From assembly GCA_038135065.1 (NCBI GenBank), contig JAYPWI010000011.1, positions 1 to 64,000 on the forward strand: 64,000 nt of DNA, written 5' to 3'. Position 1 is the stretch's first letter; each line of letters begins with the position of its first letter. The notes beneath the pieces were generated by a model. It ran no database searches and was not told the origin of the DNA. It was given only the letters and a program-made list of their open reading frames with translations. A program made the position numbers and the translations under genes. The DNA is from JAYPWI01 sp038135065. Lineage in GTDB: Bacteria > Actinomycetota > Acidimicrobiia > Acidimicrobiales > Poriferisodalaceae. Below are positions 41,272 to 49,503 of this stretch, piece after piece.

Positions 41272-42738
41272 ATGAAACTGGACGTGAAATTCACCGCCGA
41301 TTCGGGGCTGCCCCCAGGCGACGATCATCCCTATCGCAGTGGCGTGTGGCGTCCCCAGACCACCGAGTACGACGCCTGGGACCTCGAGGTGCAGGGGGAG
41401 ATTCCCGACGACCTCAGCGGGGTGTACCTCCGCAACACCGAGACGGCCCTCTTCGAGCCCATCCGCCGGTACCACCCCTTCGACGGCGACGGCATGCTCC
41501 ACTCGATCTCCTTCGGGAACGGCGAGGCCCGCTACTCGAATCGCTTCGTCCGCACCGAAGCCTTCCTGGCCGAACAGGAGGCTCGCCGTGGGCTCTGGGC
41601 AGGCATCAGCGAACATCCGTCAGTCGCCGAAGCCGACCACGGCTGGGGTGCCCGGACGATGATGAAGGACACGGCCAGCACCGACGTCATCGTGCACAAC
41701 GGGAAGGCCCTGGCCAGCTTCTACCAGTGCGGTGACCTCTACCAGCTCGACCCCGTCACCCTCGCTGACCTCGGCCGGGCCGCGTGGGGCGGCCGGTTCC
41801 CCCTCGAGGGGGTGTCAGCCCATCCCAAGCTCGACGAACACACCGGTGAGCTGCTCTTCTTCAACTATTCGGTCGACGCCCCGTACATGCACTACGGGGT
41901 GCTGAGCCCCGACGGCGAGCTCACCACCTACATCGACGTGCCGCTCCCGGGTCCGCGCCTGCCACACGACATGTGCTTCACCGAGAACTGGTCCATCCTC
42001 AACGACCTGCCCCTGTTCTGGGACCCGACGGCCCTGGCCGACGGCTACTACTCGAACCGGTTCCATCGGGACATGCCGAGCCGCTTCGCCCTCGTGCCCC
42101 GCCACGGCACCACGGAAGACATCCGGTGGTTCGAGGCCGACCCCACCTTCGTGTTGCACTGGACCAACGCCTATGAAGACGGCGACGAGGTGGTGCTCGA
42201 CGGTTTCTTCCAGCACAACCCCACGGCACGGGGTATCGACCGCTTCCCGCCGGAGCTCAAAGGGTTCGAGACCCTGGACTTCAACGTGATCCAGCCCCGA
42301 GCTCATCGCTGGCGGTTCAACCTGGTCACCGGACAGTGCACAGAGGAGTCGACCAGCGACACGGTGCTGGAATTCCCGATGGTGAACGGGCGGCACGCCG
42401 GTCGTCCGTACCGCTACAGCTACAACTGCCGAGGCACGGCGGGGCTGTTTGCCCTCGATGCGGTGGTCAAGCACGACCTGGAGACCGGGGCCGAGGAGAC
42501 AGTCACCTTCCCCGAGGGCACCTTCATCAGCGAGACGGTGATGGCGCCACGGGACGGCTCGACAGCCGAGGACGATGGGTACCTGCTCACCTACACGGCC
42601 GACATGGTCAACGACTGCAGCGAATGCTGGATCCTCGATGCGGCCCGTCCCGCCGATGGCCCCGTGGCCCGGGTCAGGCTGCCCGAGCGGATCAGCAGTG
42701 GCACCCACGCAACCTGGGCACCGGCCGCCGACCTGTAA
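41272..42738 (+). CDS. Carotenoid oxygenase (RPE65/carotenoid cleavage dioxygenase family)
   Basis: 488 aa seven-bladed propeller non-haem iron enzyme. GVYLRNTETALFEPIRRYHP and FDGDGMLHSISF are the N-terminal family signature, VSAHPKLDEHTGELLFFNY gives the first iron His, LPHDMCFTENWSILNDLP the second, and LHWTNAYEDGDEVVLDGF the third; the fourth would be in the C-terminal RISSGTHATW. It oxidatively cleaves carotenoid or stilbene/lignin-type double bonds. No carotenoid biosynthesis genes are in the window, so a diphenyl-ethene or apocarotenoid substrate is possible. Confidence 0.88.
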   Translation: MKLDVKFTADSGLPPGDDHPYRSGVWRPQTTEYDAWDLEVQGEIPDDLSGVYLRNTETALFEPIRRYHPFDGDGMLHSISFGNGEARYSNRFVRTEAFLAEQEARRGLWAGISEHPSVAEADHGWGARTMMKDTASTDVIVHNGKALASFYQCGDLYQLDPVTLADLGRAAWGGRFPLEGVSAHPKLDEHTGELLFFNYSVDAPYMHYGVLSPDGELTTYIDVPLPGPRLPHDMCFTENWSILNDLPLFWDPTALADGYYSNRFHRDMPSRFALVPRHGTTEDIRWFEADPTFVLHWTNAYEDGDEVVLDGFFQHNPTARGIDRFPPELKGFETLDFNVIQPRAHRWRFNLVTGQCTEESTSDTVLEFPMVNGRHAGRPYRYSYNCRGTAGLFALDAVVKHDLETGAEETVTFPEGTFISETVMAPRDGSTAEDDGYLLTYTADMVNDCSECWILDAARPADGPVARVRLPERISSGTHATWAPAADL

Positions 42739-42742
42739 CCCG

Positions 42743-43819
42743 TCAGTCAGCGACCGAGGCGGCTTCGTCGATCAGCCGGGCCCCGTCCTTGATGCGGGGG
42801 ATCAGCTCGTCGCCGAAGGCTCGAGCATCGTCGATGGGGTCGAAACCCCTGATCAGGACATATCCGAGGTCACCGAGCTCGTAGTACTTCAAGATTGCGT
42901 CGGCTACCTGCTCGGCCGTGCCCACCAGGGCTGAGGTGTTGCCCGTCGCACCCACCGCCTTGGCCACACCCATCCACAGGCGCTCGTCGTGGACATCGGA
43001 CACCCCAGCGTGGGCCAGCATCCGCTCAGCGCCATGGTCGATGGCCCTCGGCGCCCGTTCGGGGCTGACCTGTCGCAGGATGTCCCGGGCTCGGTCCCAG
43101 GCCTCGCCCTCGGTGCGCCCCAGGATGGGCCGGAAGGAGATGGAGAAGGTGGCCGACCGGCCCCGCAGGGCCGCTCGGTCCCGGTAGTCGTCGAAGCGCT
43201 CCTTGGTGGGAGCCAGCGGCTCCCCGAACACGGCGTAGACGTCGCAGTGAGCGGCCCCCATCTCGAGGGCCTCGGTGGACGAACCGCCGAAGAACACGGG
43301 CGGCCCGGGCTGCTGGAAGGGCCGGACATCGGATCGGACGTCGTCCATGTCGAAGAACCTGCCGTGGAAGTCGAACGGCTCGCTCGATTCCCACGTCCGT
43401 CGCATCACCTCGAGGTATTCGGCCGCCCGGGCGTAACGGCCCGTCTTGTCCAGATAGTCGCCATCTCGCCGCTGGTCGCGGTCACCGGCCCCGGCGATGA
43501 TGTGGAGGGCGAACCGGCCCTCGGTGAGCTGGTCGAAGGTGGCCGCCTTGCGGGCAGCCAGGGTGGGGGACACGAAACCGGGCCGGTGGGCGATCAGGTA
43601 GCCCAGTCGTTCGGTGTTGGCCGCCGCGTGGGTGGCGATCTGCCAACCGTCGGCCGAGATCGACGTGTACCCCACGAGCACTAGATCGAAGCCGGCTGCT
43701 TCGTGGGTGCGGGCGAAATCGACCAGATAGCGGGGCGACACCCCGCCGTCGATGACGTGCACGGTGGAGCCGTCGCCCTGCGGCCCCGCTCCGATCATGC
43801 CGATGACCTGTAGACCCAC
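42743..43819 (-). CDS. LLM-class flavin-dependent monooxygenase
   Basis: 358 aa. FDLVLVGYTSISADGWQIA, YLIAHRPGFVSPTLAARKAA, FDQLTEGRFALHIIAGAGDR and GRYARAAEYLEVMRRTW place it in the alkanesulfonate monooxygenase-like (SsuD/SfnG) branch of the luciferase family, which uses FMNH2 and breaks C-S or related bonds. GTG at 43819 has GGGGAGGT just upstream, a strong ribosome site. It converges closely with the carotenoid oxygenase gene and is divergent from the kinase gene across 94 bp. Confidence 0.83.
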   Translation of the reverse strand: MGLQVIGMIGAGPQGDGSTVHVIDGGVSPRYLVDFARTHEAAGFDLVLVGYTSISADGWQIATHAAANTERLGYLIAHRPGFVSPTLAARKAATFDQLTEGRFALHIIAGAGDRDQRRDGDYLDKTGRYARAAEYLEVMRRTWESSEPFDFHGRFFDMDDVRSDVRPFQQPGPPVFFGGSSTEALEMGAAHCDVYAVFGEPLAPTKERFDDYRDRAALRGRSATFSISFRPILGRTEGEAWDRARDILRQVSPERAPRAIDHGAERMLAHAGVSDVHDERLWMGVAKAVGATGNTSALVGTAEQVADAILKYYELGDLGYVLIRGFDPIDDARAFGDELIPRIKDGARLIDEAASVAD

Positions 43820-43913
43820 ACTCGACCTCCCCGCTGGAGTCCCAAATGTCGCGCACCTGGCCGGGGTCTGCTCGCCTGTGTGCAAAGGTTGGCTGGACCG
43901 TGGGGGTTGTCGA

Positions 43914-45008
43914 GTGGCCGATGTGGTGGTGCAGGGGCGGGCGACGGCGTTGTCCGACATCGACGAGCAGTGGCTGACCGCCGCCCTAGAGCAAGCGGGG
44001 GCCACCGAGGGGGCCCGGGTGGTCGCCATGTCGGCCACGCCGATCGGCACCGGGCAGGTCGGGGAGAACGTGCGCTTCGACTTGGTCTGGTCGCAGTCGG
44101 GGCCCCATCCGATGTCGGTCGTCGGAAAGTTCCCATCGACCAGCGAAGTCAGCCTGGCCGCAGCAGCGGCCACCGAGACCTACATACGCGAGGTGGGCTT
44201 CTACCGGGACGTGCAGGACCGGGTGTCGGTGCCGTGTCCTCGGGTCTACCGCCTGGAGGAGGACCTCGACGCCAACCAGTTCGTGCTGCTCATGGAGGAC
44301 ATCACCCCAGCCCGGGTGGGTGATCAGCTGACTGGGTGCAGCGTCGACGACGCCCGCCTGGCTCTCGAGGCCATCGCCCCGCTGCACGCCGATACCTGGG
44401 GCCGGGTCGCCGAGTTCGCCCACCTGGGTTGGGTCGGGGTGCCCAGTCCCGAGGGCCTGCGTCAGCGGGTTGAGCTGGTCGAAGCCCTGTGGCCGGGATT
44501 CGAGGAGCGGTACCGGACCCGTCTCGATCCTGCCGACCTCGAGCAGGGGCGCTGGCTCCGAGACCATGTGCTCGCCGTGGGAATAGGCCTCGGGCACTGC
44601 ACGGGCTGCCTCACCCACAACGACTTCCGCCTCGACAACCTGCTCTTCGGCGAGGGGCCAGGGTCCCGGCCGGTGACCGTCGTGGACTGGCAGACGATTC
44701 GGCCTGGAGTGGGTGTGGTCGACGTCGCCTACTTCCTCGGCGCCGGCCTGCTGCCCGAGCTGCGGCGGGAGCACGAAGAGGGGCTTCTCGCTCACTACGC
44801 GGGGTGTCTTCGCGCTGCAGGGGTTGTCGTGTCCGACGACGAGTTGGGCGTGGGCTACCGACTCGGATCGACGAGCGGCTACCTGATGGCCATCGTGGCC
44901 AGCCAATTGGTGCAACAGACCGAACGGGGCGACGAGATGTTCCTCGCCATGGCCTCCCGTCACGCCGATCAGATGCGGGCGATGGACGTCGCATCACAGG
45001 TGGGGTGA
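43914..45008 (+). CDS. APH/choline-kinase-like phosphotransferase (ACAD10/11 kinase type)
   Basis: 364 aa aminoglycoside-phosphotransferase fold: glycine-rich GTGQVGENVRFDLVW, Lys in SVVGKFPSTSE, helix-C Glu in ETYIREVGFYRDVQD, catalytic HNDFRLDNLLFGEG and metal Asp in TVVDWQTIRPGVGVVDVAYF. In animals and some bacteria a kinase of this fold works with a specialised acyl-CoA dehydrogenase (ACAD10/11) to phosphorylate and remove a 4-hydroxyl from acyl-CoA; such a dehydrogenase lies two genes on. The start (GTG 43914) is uncertain, with no convincing -10 box or ribosome site. Confidence 0.78.
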   Translation: MADVVVQGRATALSDIDEQWLTAALEQAGATEGARVVAMSATPIGTGQVGENVRFDLVWSQSGPHPMSVVGKFPSTSEVSLAAAAATETYIREVGFYRDVQDRVSVPCPRVYRLEEDLDANQFVLLMEDITPARVGDQLTGCSVDDARLALEAIAPLHADTWGRVAEFAHLGWVGVPSPEGLRQRVELVEALWPGFEERYRTRLDPADLEQGRWLRDHVLAVGIGLGHCTGCLTHNDFRLDNLLFGEGPGSRPVTVVDWQTIRPGVGVVDVAYFLGAGLLPELRREHEEGLLAHYAGCLRAAGVVVSDDELGVGYRLGSTSGYLMAIVASQLVQQTERGDEMFLAMASRHADQMRAMDVASQVG

Positions 45009-45014
45009 ACTGCC

Positions 45015-46130
45015 ATGGTGCTCCATCGCCTCGATGACTATCCGATCCATCAGACGTCACAGGGCCTCGCCCACCTGGCCACCGATTCGCCCAACGCCTA
45101 CGACCGGTTCTTCTTCAACGGGTGGCACCCCGACGGCGACGTCTTCTTCGCCGCGGCCCTGGGGGTGTACCCGAACCGCTCGGTGATGGACGCCGCGTTC
45201 TCGGTGGTCGTCGATGGGAACCAGCACAACGTGCGGGCCTCTCGACGAGCCCCTCAGGACCGCACCCTCACCTCGGTGCCGCCCATCACGGTCACCGTCA
45301 TCGAACCGATGCTGCGACATCGCATCGAGGTGAACGCCGATCACGGGGTATCTGCCGACCTGGAGTTCCGGGCGATCACCCCGGCCGTCGAGGAACCTCG
45401 TTTCGTGCGCGCCGTCGACCACCGGGTGGTGATGGATTACACCCGCCTCACCCAGTTCGGGCGCTGGCAGGGCTGGATCGATGTCGACGGCCGACGGATC
45501 GAGGTGGACACCTCCCACTGCGGAGTCCGAGACCGGTCGTGGGGGATCCGCAGTGTGGGCGACCAGCCCGTGGGGCCCCAGACCGCGCCCCAGTTCTTCT
45601 GGATCTGGTGCCCGACCGTGTTCGACGACCGGTGCACCCACCTGGCTCTCAACCATGATGGTCAAGGCCGTCCTTGGCATCAGAGCGGAGCCATGGTCCC
45701 TCTGCTGCAGCCCGATGGGCAGTCTGCAGAGGCTGCGGTCGACCAGCAGCGGATCGTGCGAGCCGACCGGGCCGACGTGGATGTCGCCTGGCAGGCCGGT
45801 ACTCGCTGGGCAGCGGGCGTGACCACCCGTGCGGAGATGTGGGACCGGGAGCCCCTCGAGGTCGTCTACGAACCGCTGGTCCGCTTCCAGATGAGCGGCA
45901 TCGGCTACCTGGCGGGGGAGTGGCGGCACGGGATCTGGCGGGGCGATCACGACAGTACTCGGGACGACATGGTCCTGGCCGACCTCGATCCCCTGGTCCC
46001 CGAGCACCTGCACATCCAGGCCCTGTGCCGGGCCCGGTGGGGGGATCGGGTGGGCACGGGGGTGGTGGAACAGCTGGTGATCGGTCCCCACGCACCGTCG
46101 GGGTTCGAGGGAATTCTCGACGGGGCCTGA
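45015..46130 (+). CDS. AttH/CrtC-like lipocalin-fold protein, conserved hypothetical
   Basis: 371 aa, no signal peptide. YDRFFFNGWHPDGDVFFAAA, VRDRSWGIRSVGDQPVG, PQFFWIWCPTVFDDRCTHLA and RHGIWRGDHDSTRDDMVLAD recall the hydroxyneurosporene hydratase/AttH-like double lipocalin found in actinobacteria next to kinases and acyl-CoA enzymes. No catalytic assignment can be made. The ATG is 6 nt after the kinase stop with AGGTGGGG upstream, so it is co-transcribed with it and probably serves the same pathway. Confidence 0.6.
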   Translation: MVLHRLDDYPIHQTSQGLAHLATDSPNAYDRFFFNGWHPDGDVFFAAALGVYPNRSVMDAAFSVVVDGNQHNVRASRRAPQDRTLTSVPPITVTVIEPMLRHRIEVNADHGVSADLEFRAITPAVEEPRFVRAVDHRVVMDYTRLTQFGRWQGWIDVDGRRIEVDTSHCGVRDRSWGIRSVGDQPVGPQTAPQFFWIWCPTVFDDRCTHLALNHDGQGRPWHQSGAMVPLLQPDGQSAEAAVDQQRIVRADRADVDVAWQAGTRWAAGVTTRAEMWDREPLEVVYEPLVRFQMSGIGYLAGEWRHGIWRGDHDSTRDDMVLADLDPLVPEHLHIQALCRARWGDRVGTGVVEQLVIGPHAPSGFEGILDGA

Positions 46131-46193
46131 CCACCGGCGAGCGGAACCCACGCAGGTGTGCTACCCAATAATCACTTGGTGCGAGGGGCACCG

Positions 46194-47441
46194 ATGGCAA
46201 AGGACCTGACGATGCACGGATTCACGGACAAGGGCCTCGAGATGCAGGAGGCGGTGAAGTCGTACATGGACGACTTCATCTATCCCAACGAGGAGGAGTA
46301 CTACGCCGAGATGGCGGCGATGGACGACCCTCACGGCACCCCGCCCCTGATGGAGAAGCTCAAGGCTGCTGCCAAGGAGCGGGGCCTGTGGAACCTGTTC
46401 ATCCCCCACCTCGATCCTGAGGCCCCCGGCACGAAGATGTCGAACCTCGACTACGCCCCCATCTCCGAACAACTGGGGAAGGTGCCGTTCTCCTCGGAGG
46501 CCCTCAACTGCTCCGCCCCCGACACGGGCAACATGGAGATCCTGAACCTCTACGCCTCCGACGCCGTGAAGCAGCGGTGGCTGGCCCCCCTGCTCGAGGG
46601 GGAGATCCGTTCCGCCTTCTCCATGACCGAGCCGGCGGTCGCCTCGTCCGACGCCTCCAACATCGAGCTGCGCATCGATCGCGATGGTGATCAGTACGTC
46701 CTCAACGGCACGAAGTGGTTCTCGTCCAACGCCCTGCGTCCAGAGTGCGAAGTGCTGATCGTGATGGGCAAGAACGACCCGGACGGCCCACGGCACCGCC
46801 AGCAGTCGATGATCGTCGTTCCCAAGAACACCCCGGGGATCAGCATCGGTCGTGACCCACTGGTGTTCGGTTATCACGACCGGGGCGGTCACCCCGAGGT
46901 CATCTACGACAACGTGCGAGTGCCCGAGGACCACATCCTGGGCGGCGAGGGCGAGGGGTTCGCTATCAGCCAGGCCCGGCTCGGCCCTGGCCGCATCCAC
47001 CACTGCATGCGCTCTATCGGGGTCGCCGAGCGGGCCCTGGAGATCATGGTGAAGCGCAGCCTCCAGCGCGAGACCTTCGGTCGTTCGTTGGCTCACCATG
47101 GTGTGGTGCAGGACGACATCGCTCGATCCCGCATCGAGATCGACCAGGCCAGGCAGTACGTGTTCCACGTGGCCTACCTGATGGACACCGTCGGGAACAA
47201 GGCCGCTGCCCAAGAGATCTCGGGCATCAAGGTGGCCATTCCGAACATGGCCCTGCAGGTCATCGATCGGGCCATCCAGGTCCATGGGGCGGCCGGCGTC
47301 ACCCAGTTCACCCCGCTCGCTCACATGTGGGCCCACATGCGGACCTTGCGCATCGCCGACGGTCCCGACGAGGTGCACAAGATGACCATCGCCCGGCGGG
47401 AGATCCGGCGTCACGAGCCGAGCTTCCGCATGAACGGCTGA
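46194..47441 (+). CDS. Acyl-CoA dehydrogenase, ACAD10/11-like
   Basis: 415 aa FAD enzyme. SEALNCSAPDTGNMEILNLY, FSMTEPAVASSDASNIELRI, NGTKWFSSNALRPECEVLIV, LGPGRIHHCMRSIGVAERAL and IQVHGAAGVTQFTPLA closely follow the ACAD10/11 branch, which acts on phosphorylated 4-hydroxyacyl-CoA and on long-chain acyl-CoA. With the kinase at 43914 it could form the kinase-dehydrogenase pair that those animal proteins carry as one chain. AATAAT at 46167-46172 may be its -10 box, and GAGGGG precedes the ATG. A hairpin follows the stop. Confidence 0.87.
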   Translation: MAKDLTMHGFTDKGLEMQEAVKSYMDDFIYPNEEEYYAEMAAMDDPHGTPPLMEKLKAAAKERGLWNLFIPHLDPEAPGTKMSNLDYAPISEQLGKVPFSSEALNCSAPDTGNMEILNLYASDAVKQRWLAPLLEGEIRSAFSMTEPAVASSDASNIELRIDRDGDQYVLNGTKWFSSNALRPECEVLIVMGKNDPDGPRHRQQSMIVVPKNTPGISIGRDPLVFGYHDRGGHPEVIYDNVRVPEDHILGGEGEGFAISQARLGPGRIHHCMRSIGVAERALEIMVKRSLQRETFGRSLAHHGVVQDDIARSRIEIDQARQYVFHVAYLMDTVGNKAAAQEISGIKVAIPNMALQVIDRAIQVHGAAGVTQFTPLAHMWAHMRTLRIADGPDEVHKMTIARREIRRHEPSFRMNG

Positions 47442-47456
47442 TCGCTGTCTCGACAG

Positions 47457-47485
47457 GGCGGGGGCATCGGCACGGTGCCCCCGCC
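47457..47485 (+). terminator. Hairpin after the acyl-CoA dehydrogenase gene
   Basis: A perfect 10-bp stem (GGCGGGGGCA at 47457-47466 with TGCCCCCGCC at 47476-47485) with a 9-nt loop, 16 nt after the stop codon. No U-run follows, as is common in high-G+C actinobacteria. It is the strongest inverted repeat I see between genes. Confidence 0.6.
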
Positions 47486-47519
47486 TCGTCGCGTTCGGCG
47501 GGGGAGCGGCCGCTGAGGG

Positions 47520-47525
47520 TACGGT
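47520..47525 (+). promoter_or_regulatory. -10 box TACGGT of the SnoaL-VOC-PhyH-MFS operon
   Basis: TACGGT, 7 nt, ATG at 47533, placed directly after the hairpin that ends the previous unit. Confidence 0.5.
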
Positions 47526-47532
47526 TGGCTGC

Positions 47533-47961
47533 ATGACAGCGGGGGAACGAATCGAGGCCTACTTCGTGTCGTGCGGGCACGGCTCGGCCGAGGACATCGG
47601 CGCCCACTTCACCCCCGACGCCGTGATCTGGGACACCAACGTTCGGCCCCTGCGGGGGCGAGCCGACATCGGTGCATCGTGGGTGGCCGTTCGGGACCGG
47701 TGGGGCGGCGCCGAGTGGTTCGTGGACTCTCTCGTCGAGGGGCCACACGGCGACACCGCGGCCATCGAATGGTCCATGACCGGGATCGAGCCCGTGGACC
47801 AGCGCCCGTTCGTGTTCCGGGGCAGTGAGCACTACCGCCTTGTGAACGGTCTCATCGACGAGATCCGTCAGTACTGGACGTTCGATGCCGAGCGTCTGGA
47901 CACCGGACTGCGCGGGTTCGACTACGGCATCGACGGCGGCCAGGAGGCGACAGACCGATGA
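47533..47961 (+). CDS. SnoaL-like NTF2-fold protein
   Basis: 142 aa: AGERIEAYFVSCGHGSAEDI, HFTPDAVIWDTNVRPLRGRA and ADIGASWVAVRDRWGG, then IEWSMTGIEPVDQRPFVFRG and GLIDEIRQYWTFDAERLDTG. The pattern fits SnoaL-like small enzymes, mostly cyclases or hydrolases of unknown substrate. First of four tightly packed genes; the stop overlaps the next ATG by 4 nt. Confidence 0.77.
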   Translation: MTAGERIEAYFVSCGHGSAEDIGAHFTPDAVIWDTNVRPLRGRADIGASWVAVRDRWGGAEWFVDSLVEGPHGDTAAIEWSMTGIEPVDQRPFVFRGSEHYRLVNGLIDEIRQYWTFDAERLDTGLRGFDYGIDGGQEATDR

Positions 47962-48341
47962 GCGAGCACCAACTACGGGCAGTGGGCGTCACTCTGGACT
48001 CCAACGATCCCGTTCGCACTGCCGATTTCTGGCAGGCCGCCATCGGCTTCCGACACCGAGAGGGTGACGGTGACCCCTACATCACCCTGTCGGACAGTCC
48101 GGCCGGTCGGCCTCTCAACCACCTGACCATCCAGCGGGTACCCGAGGGCAAGGCGGCAAAGCACCGCCTTCACTTGGACCTGTTCGTCGGTGACGACGAG
48201 GCAACCATCGCGACCCTCGTCGAGTTGGGAGCCACTGTGCTGGTGCCCGCCGCCGGTCCCGGGCACATGGGGATGACGGCCACCGTGATGGCCGACCCCG
48301 ATGGTGGAGAGTTCTGTGTCGTATGCAGGAGGTCGAACTGA
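47958..48341 (+). CDS. VOC-family glyoxalase-like protein
   Basis: 127 aa: VGVTLDSNDPVRTADFWQAA, IGFRHREGDGDPYITLSDSP, HRLHLDLFVGDDEATIATLV and a final ADPDGGEFCVVC with the metal Glu position. A small glyoxalase/bleomycin-resistance-type protein; the first metal His is not obvious, so a binding rather than catalytic role is possible. Stop and next ATG overlap as TGATG. Confidence 0.78.
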   Translation: MSEHQLRAVGVTLDSNDPVRTADFWQAAIGFRHREGDGDPYITLSDSPAGRPLNHLTIQRVPEGKAAKHRLHLDLFVGDDEATIATLVELGATVLVPAAGPGHMGMTATVMADPDGGEFCVVCRRSN

Positions 48342-49498
48342 TGGCCCTTCGCACCGCCCGAGTTCCCATCGTCGGATACGGCGAACACGAGGACGCGATG
48401 GTTGCGTACCGGGCGGCTGGCACCGAACGGGCCATGTCGTTGGGCAACCGTGGTCCGTTGCGCTTCGACGAGGAAGGTCGGGTCAGTGCCGACATCCTCG
48501 ATGCCTACGACGAACACGGCTTCTATGTGTTCACCGGCGTGTTCGGAGCGGAGGAATTGGACGAGATCGAGGCCGATGTGGTCCGCCTGCTCGATCGGGG
48601 ACCCGTCGACAAGGACAGCCCGGTCGACCGCTACGGCCAACCGGCGCTGGGGGCCGATTGTCAGGCGCGTAACTACGTATGGGTGGAGCCCCTCACCGAC
48701 CCCTTGGGCGGGACCAGTGCCTCCCATGGGCGTCACGAAGCCAAGATGTTCGAGCCCGAGCCCCCCGCTGACGCACCTGACCACGTCGTGCAACTGGTGT
48801 TGGGTTCGCTGCAGTTCAGCGATGCCTGTCTGCGGGTCTACGGCCACCACGGGTTGCTCAAGGTGGCAGAGGCCATCAACGGTCCCGACTTCACCCCGTT
48901 CAACGAGGCCGTGTGGATCAAACAGCCCGGCCTCGGCGGTTCTGTGGCCTGGCATCAGGACGGGTGGACTCACTGGCAGGATCCCGACCTCGACCACCAC
49001 ACCCACGGCTTCAACTTCATGGCCCAGCTCTATGGCTGCGACGCGGCCAATGGGCTGTGGGTGGTCCCGGGCTCACACCGCAGGGGCAAGCTGGACATCA
49101 AGGGGATGGTTGCCGCTGCGGGATCTGATCGCCTCCCCGATGCCGTGCCCGTGATCTGCGACCCGGGCGACGTGGCCATGACCAGCCGCCAAGCCGTGCA
49201 CGGGTCCTTTGCCAACACGAGCCCGGCCCCCCGGGTGACCATCAACTTCGGCTTCCACCGACGGTCCTCCGTGCTGGGCGTGCGGAGCGGCGGTGTGCAC
49301 AACCCGATCTCGGAGTACACCGAGGAGTACATCTTCGAACGCTCGAAGTGCATTGCGTGGGCCATCGACGCCCGAGCAGAACGATTCCCCGACGAGCCCC
49401 GCTACGAGTATCAGCCCCTGGTCGGCATGGGCCTGCGCTGGGACGACGACGCCCGGGCTGCACTGAAGGACTACAACCTGCGGGACATCGGAATCTGA
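48341..49498 (+). CDS. Phytanoyl-CoA dioxygenase (PhyH)-family protein
   Basis: 385 aa Fe(II)/2-oxoglutarate oxygenase. Iron ligands H205 and D207 in GSVAWHQDGWTHW, distal His in SRQAVHGSFANTSPAPRVTI, and the 2-oxoglutarate Arg in the same block. GLWVVPGSHRRGKLD is the usual strand before it. ATG at 48341 has AGGAGG eight bases upstream, a near-perfect ribosome site, which decides against the in-frame ATG at 48323. PhyH-type enzymes hydroxylate or halogenate many small molecules; the two small preceding proteins and the transporter after it suggest one pathway. Confidence 0.86.
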   Translation: MALRTARVPIVGYGEHEDAMVAYRAAGTERAMSLGNRGPLRFDEEGRVSADILDAYDEHGFYVFTGVFGAEELDEIEADVVRLLDRGPVDKDSPVDRYGQPALGADCQARNYVWVEPLTDPLGGTSASHGRHEAKMFEPEPPADAPDHVVQLVLGSLQFSDACLRVYGHHGLLKVAEAINGPDFTPFNEAVWIKQPGLGGSVAWHQDGWTHWQDPDLDHHTHGFNFMAQLYGCDAANGLWVVPGSHRRGKLDIKGMVAAAGSDRLPDAVPVICDPGDVAMTSRQAVHGSFANTSPAPRVTINFGFHRRSSVLGVRSGGVHNPISEYTEEYIFERSKCIAWAIDARAERFPDEPRYEYQPLVGMGLRWDDDARAALKDYNLRDIGI

Positions 49499-49503
49499 CC
49501 CCT

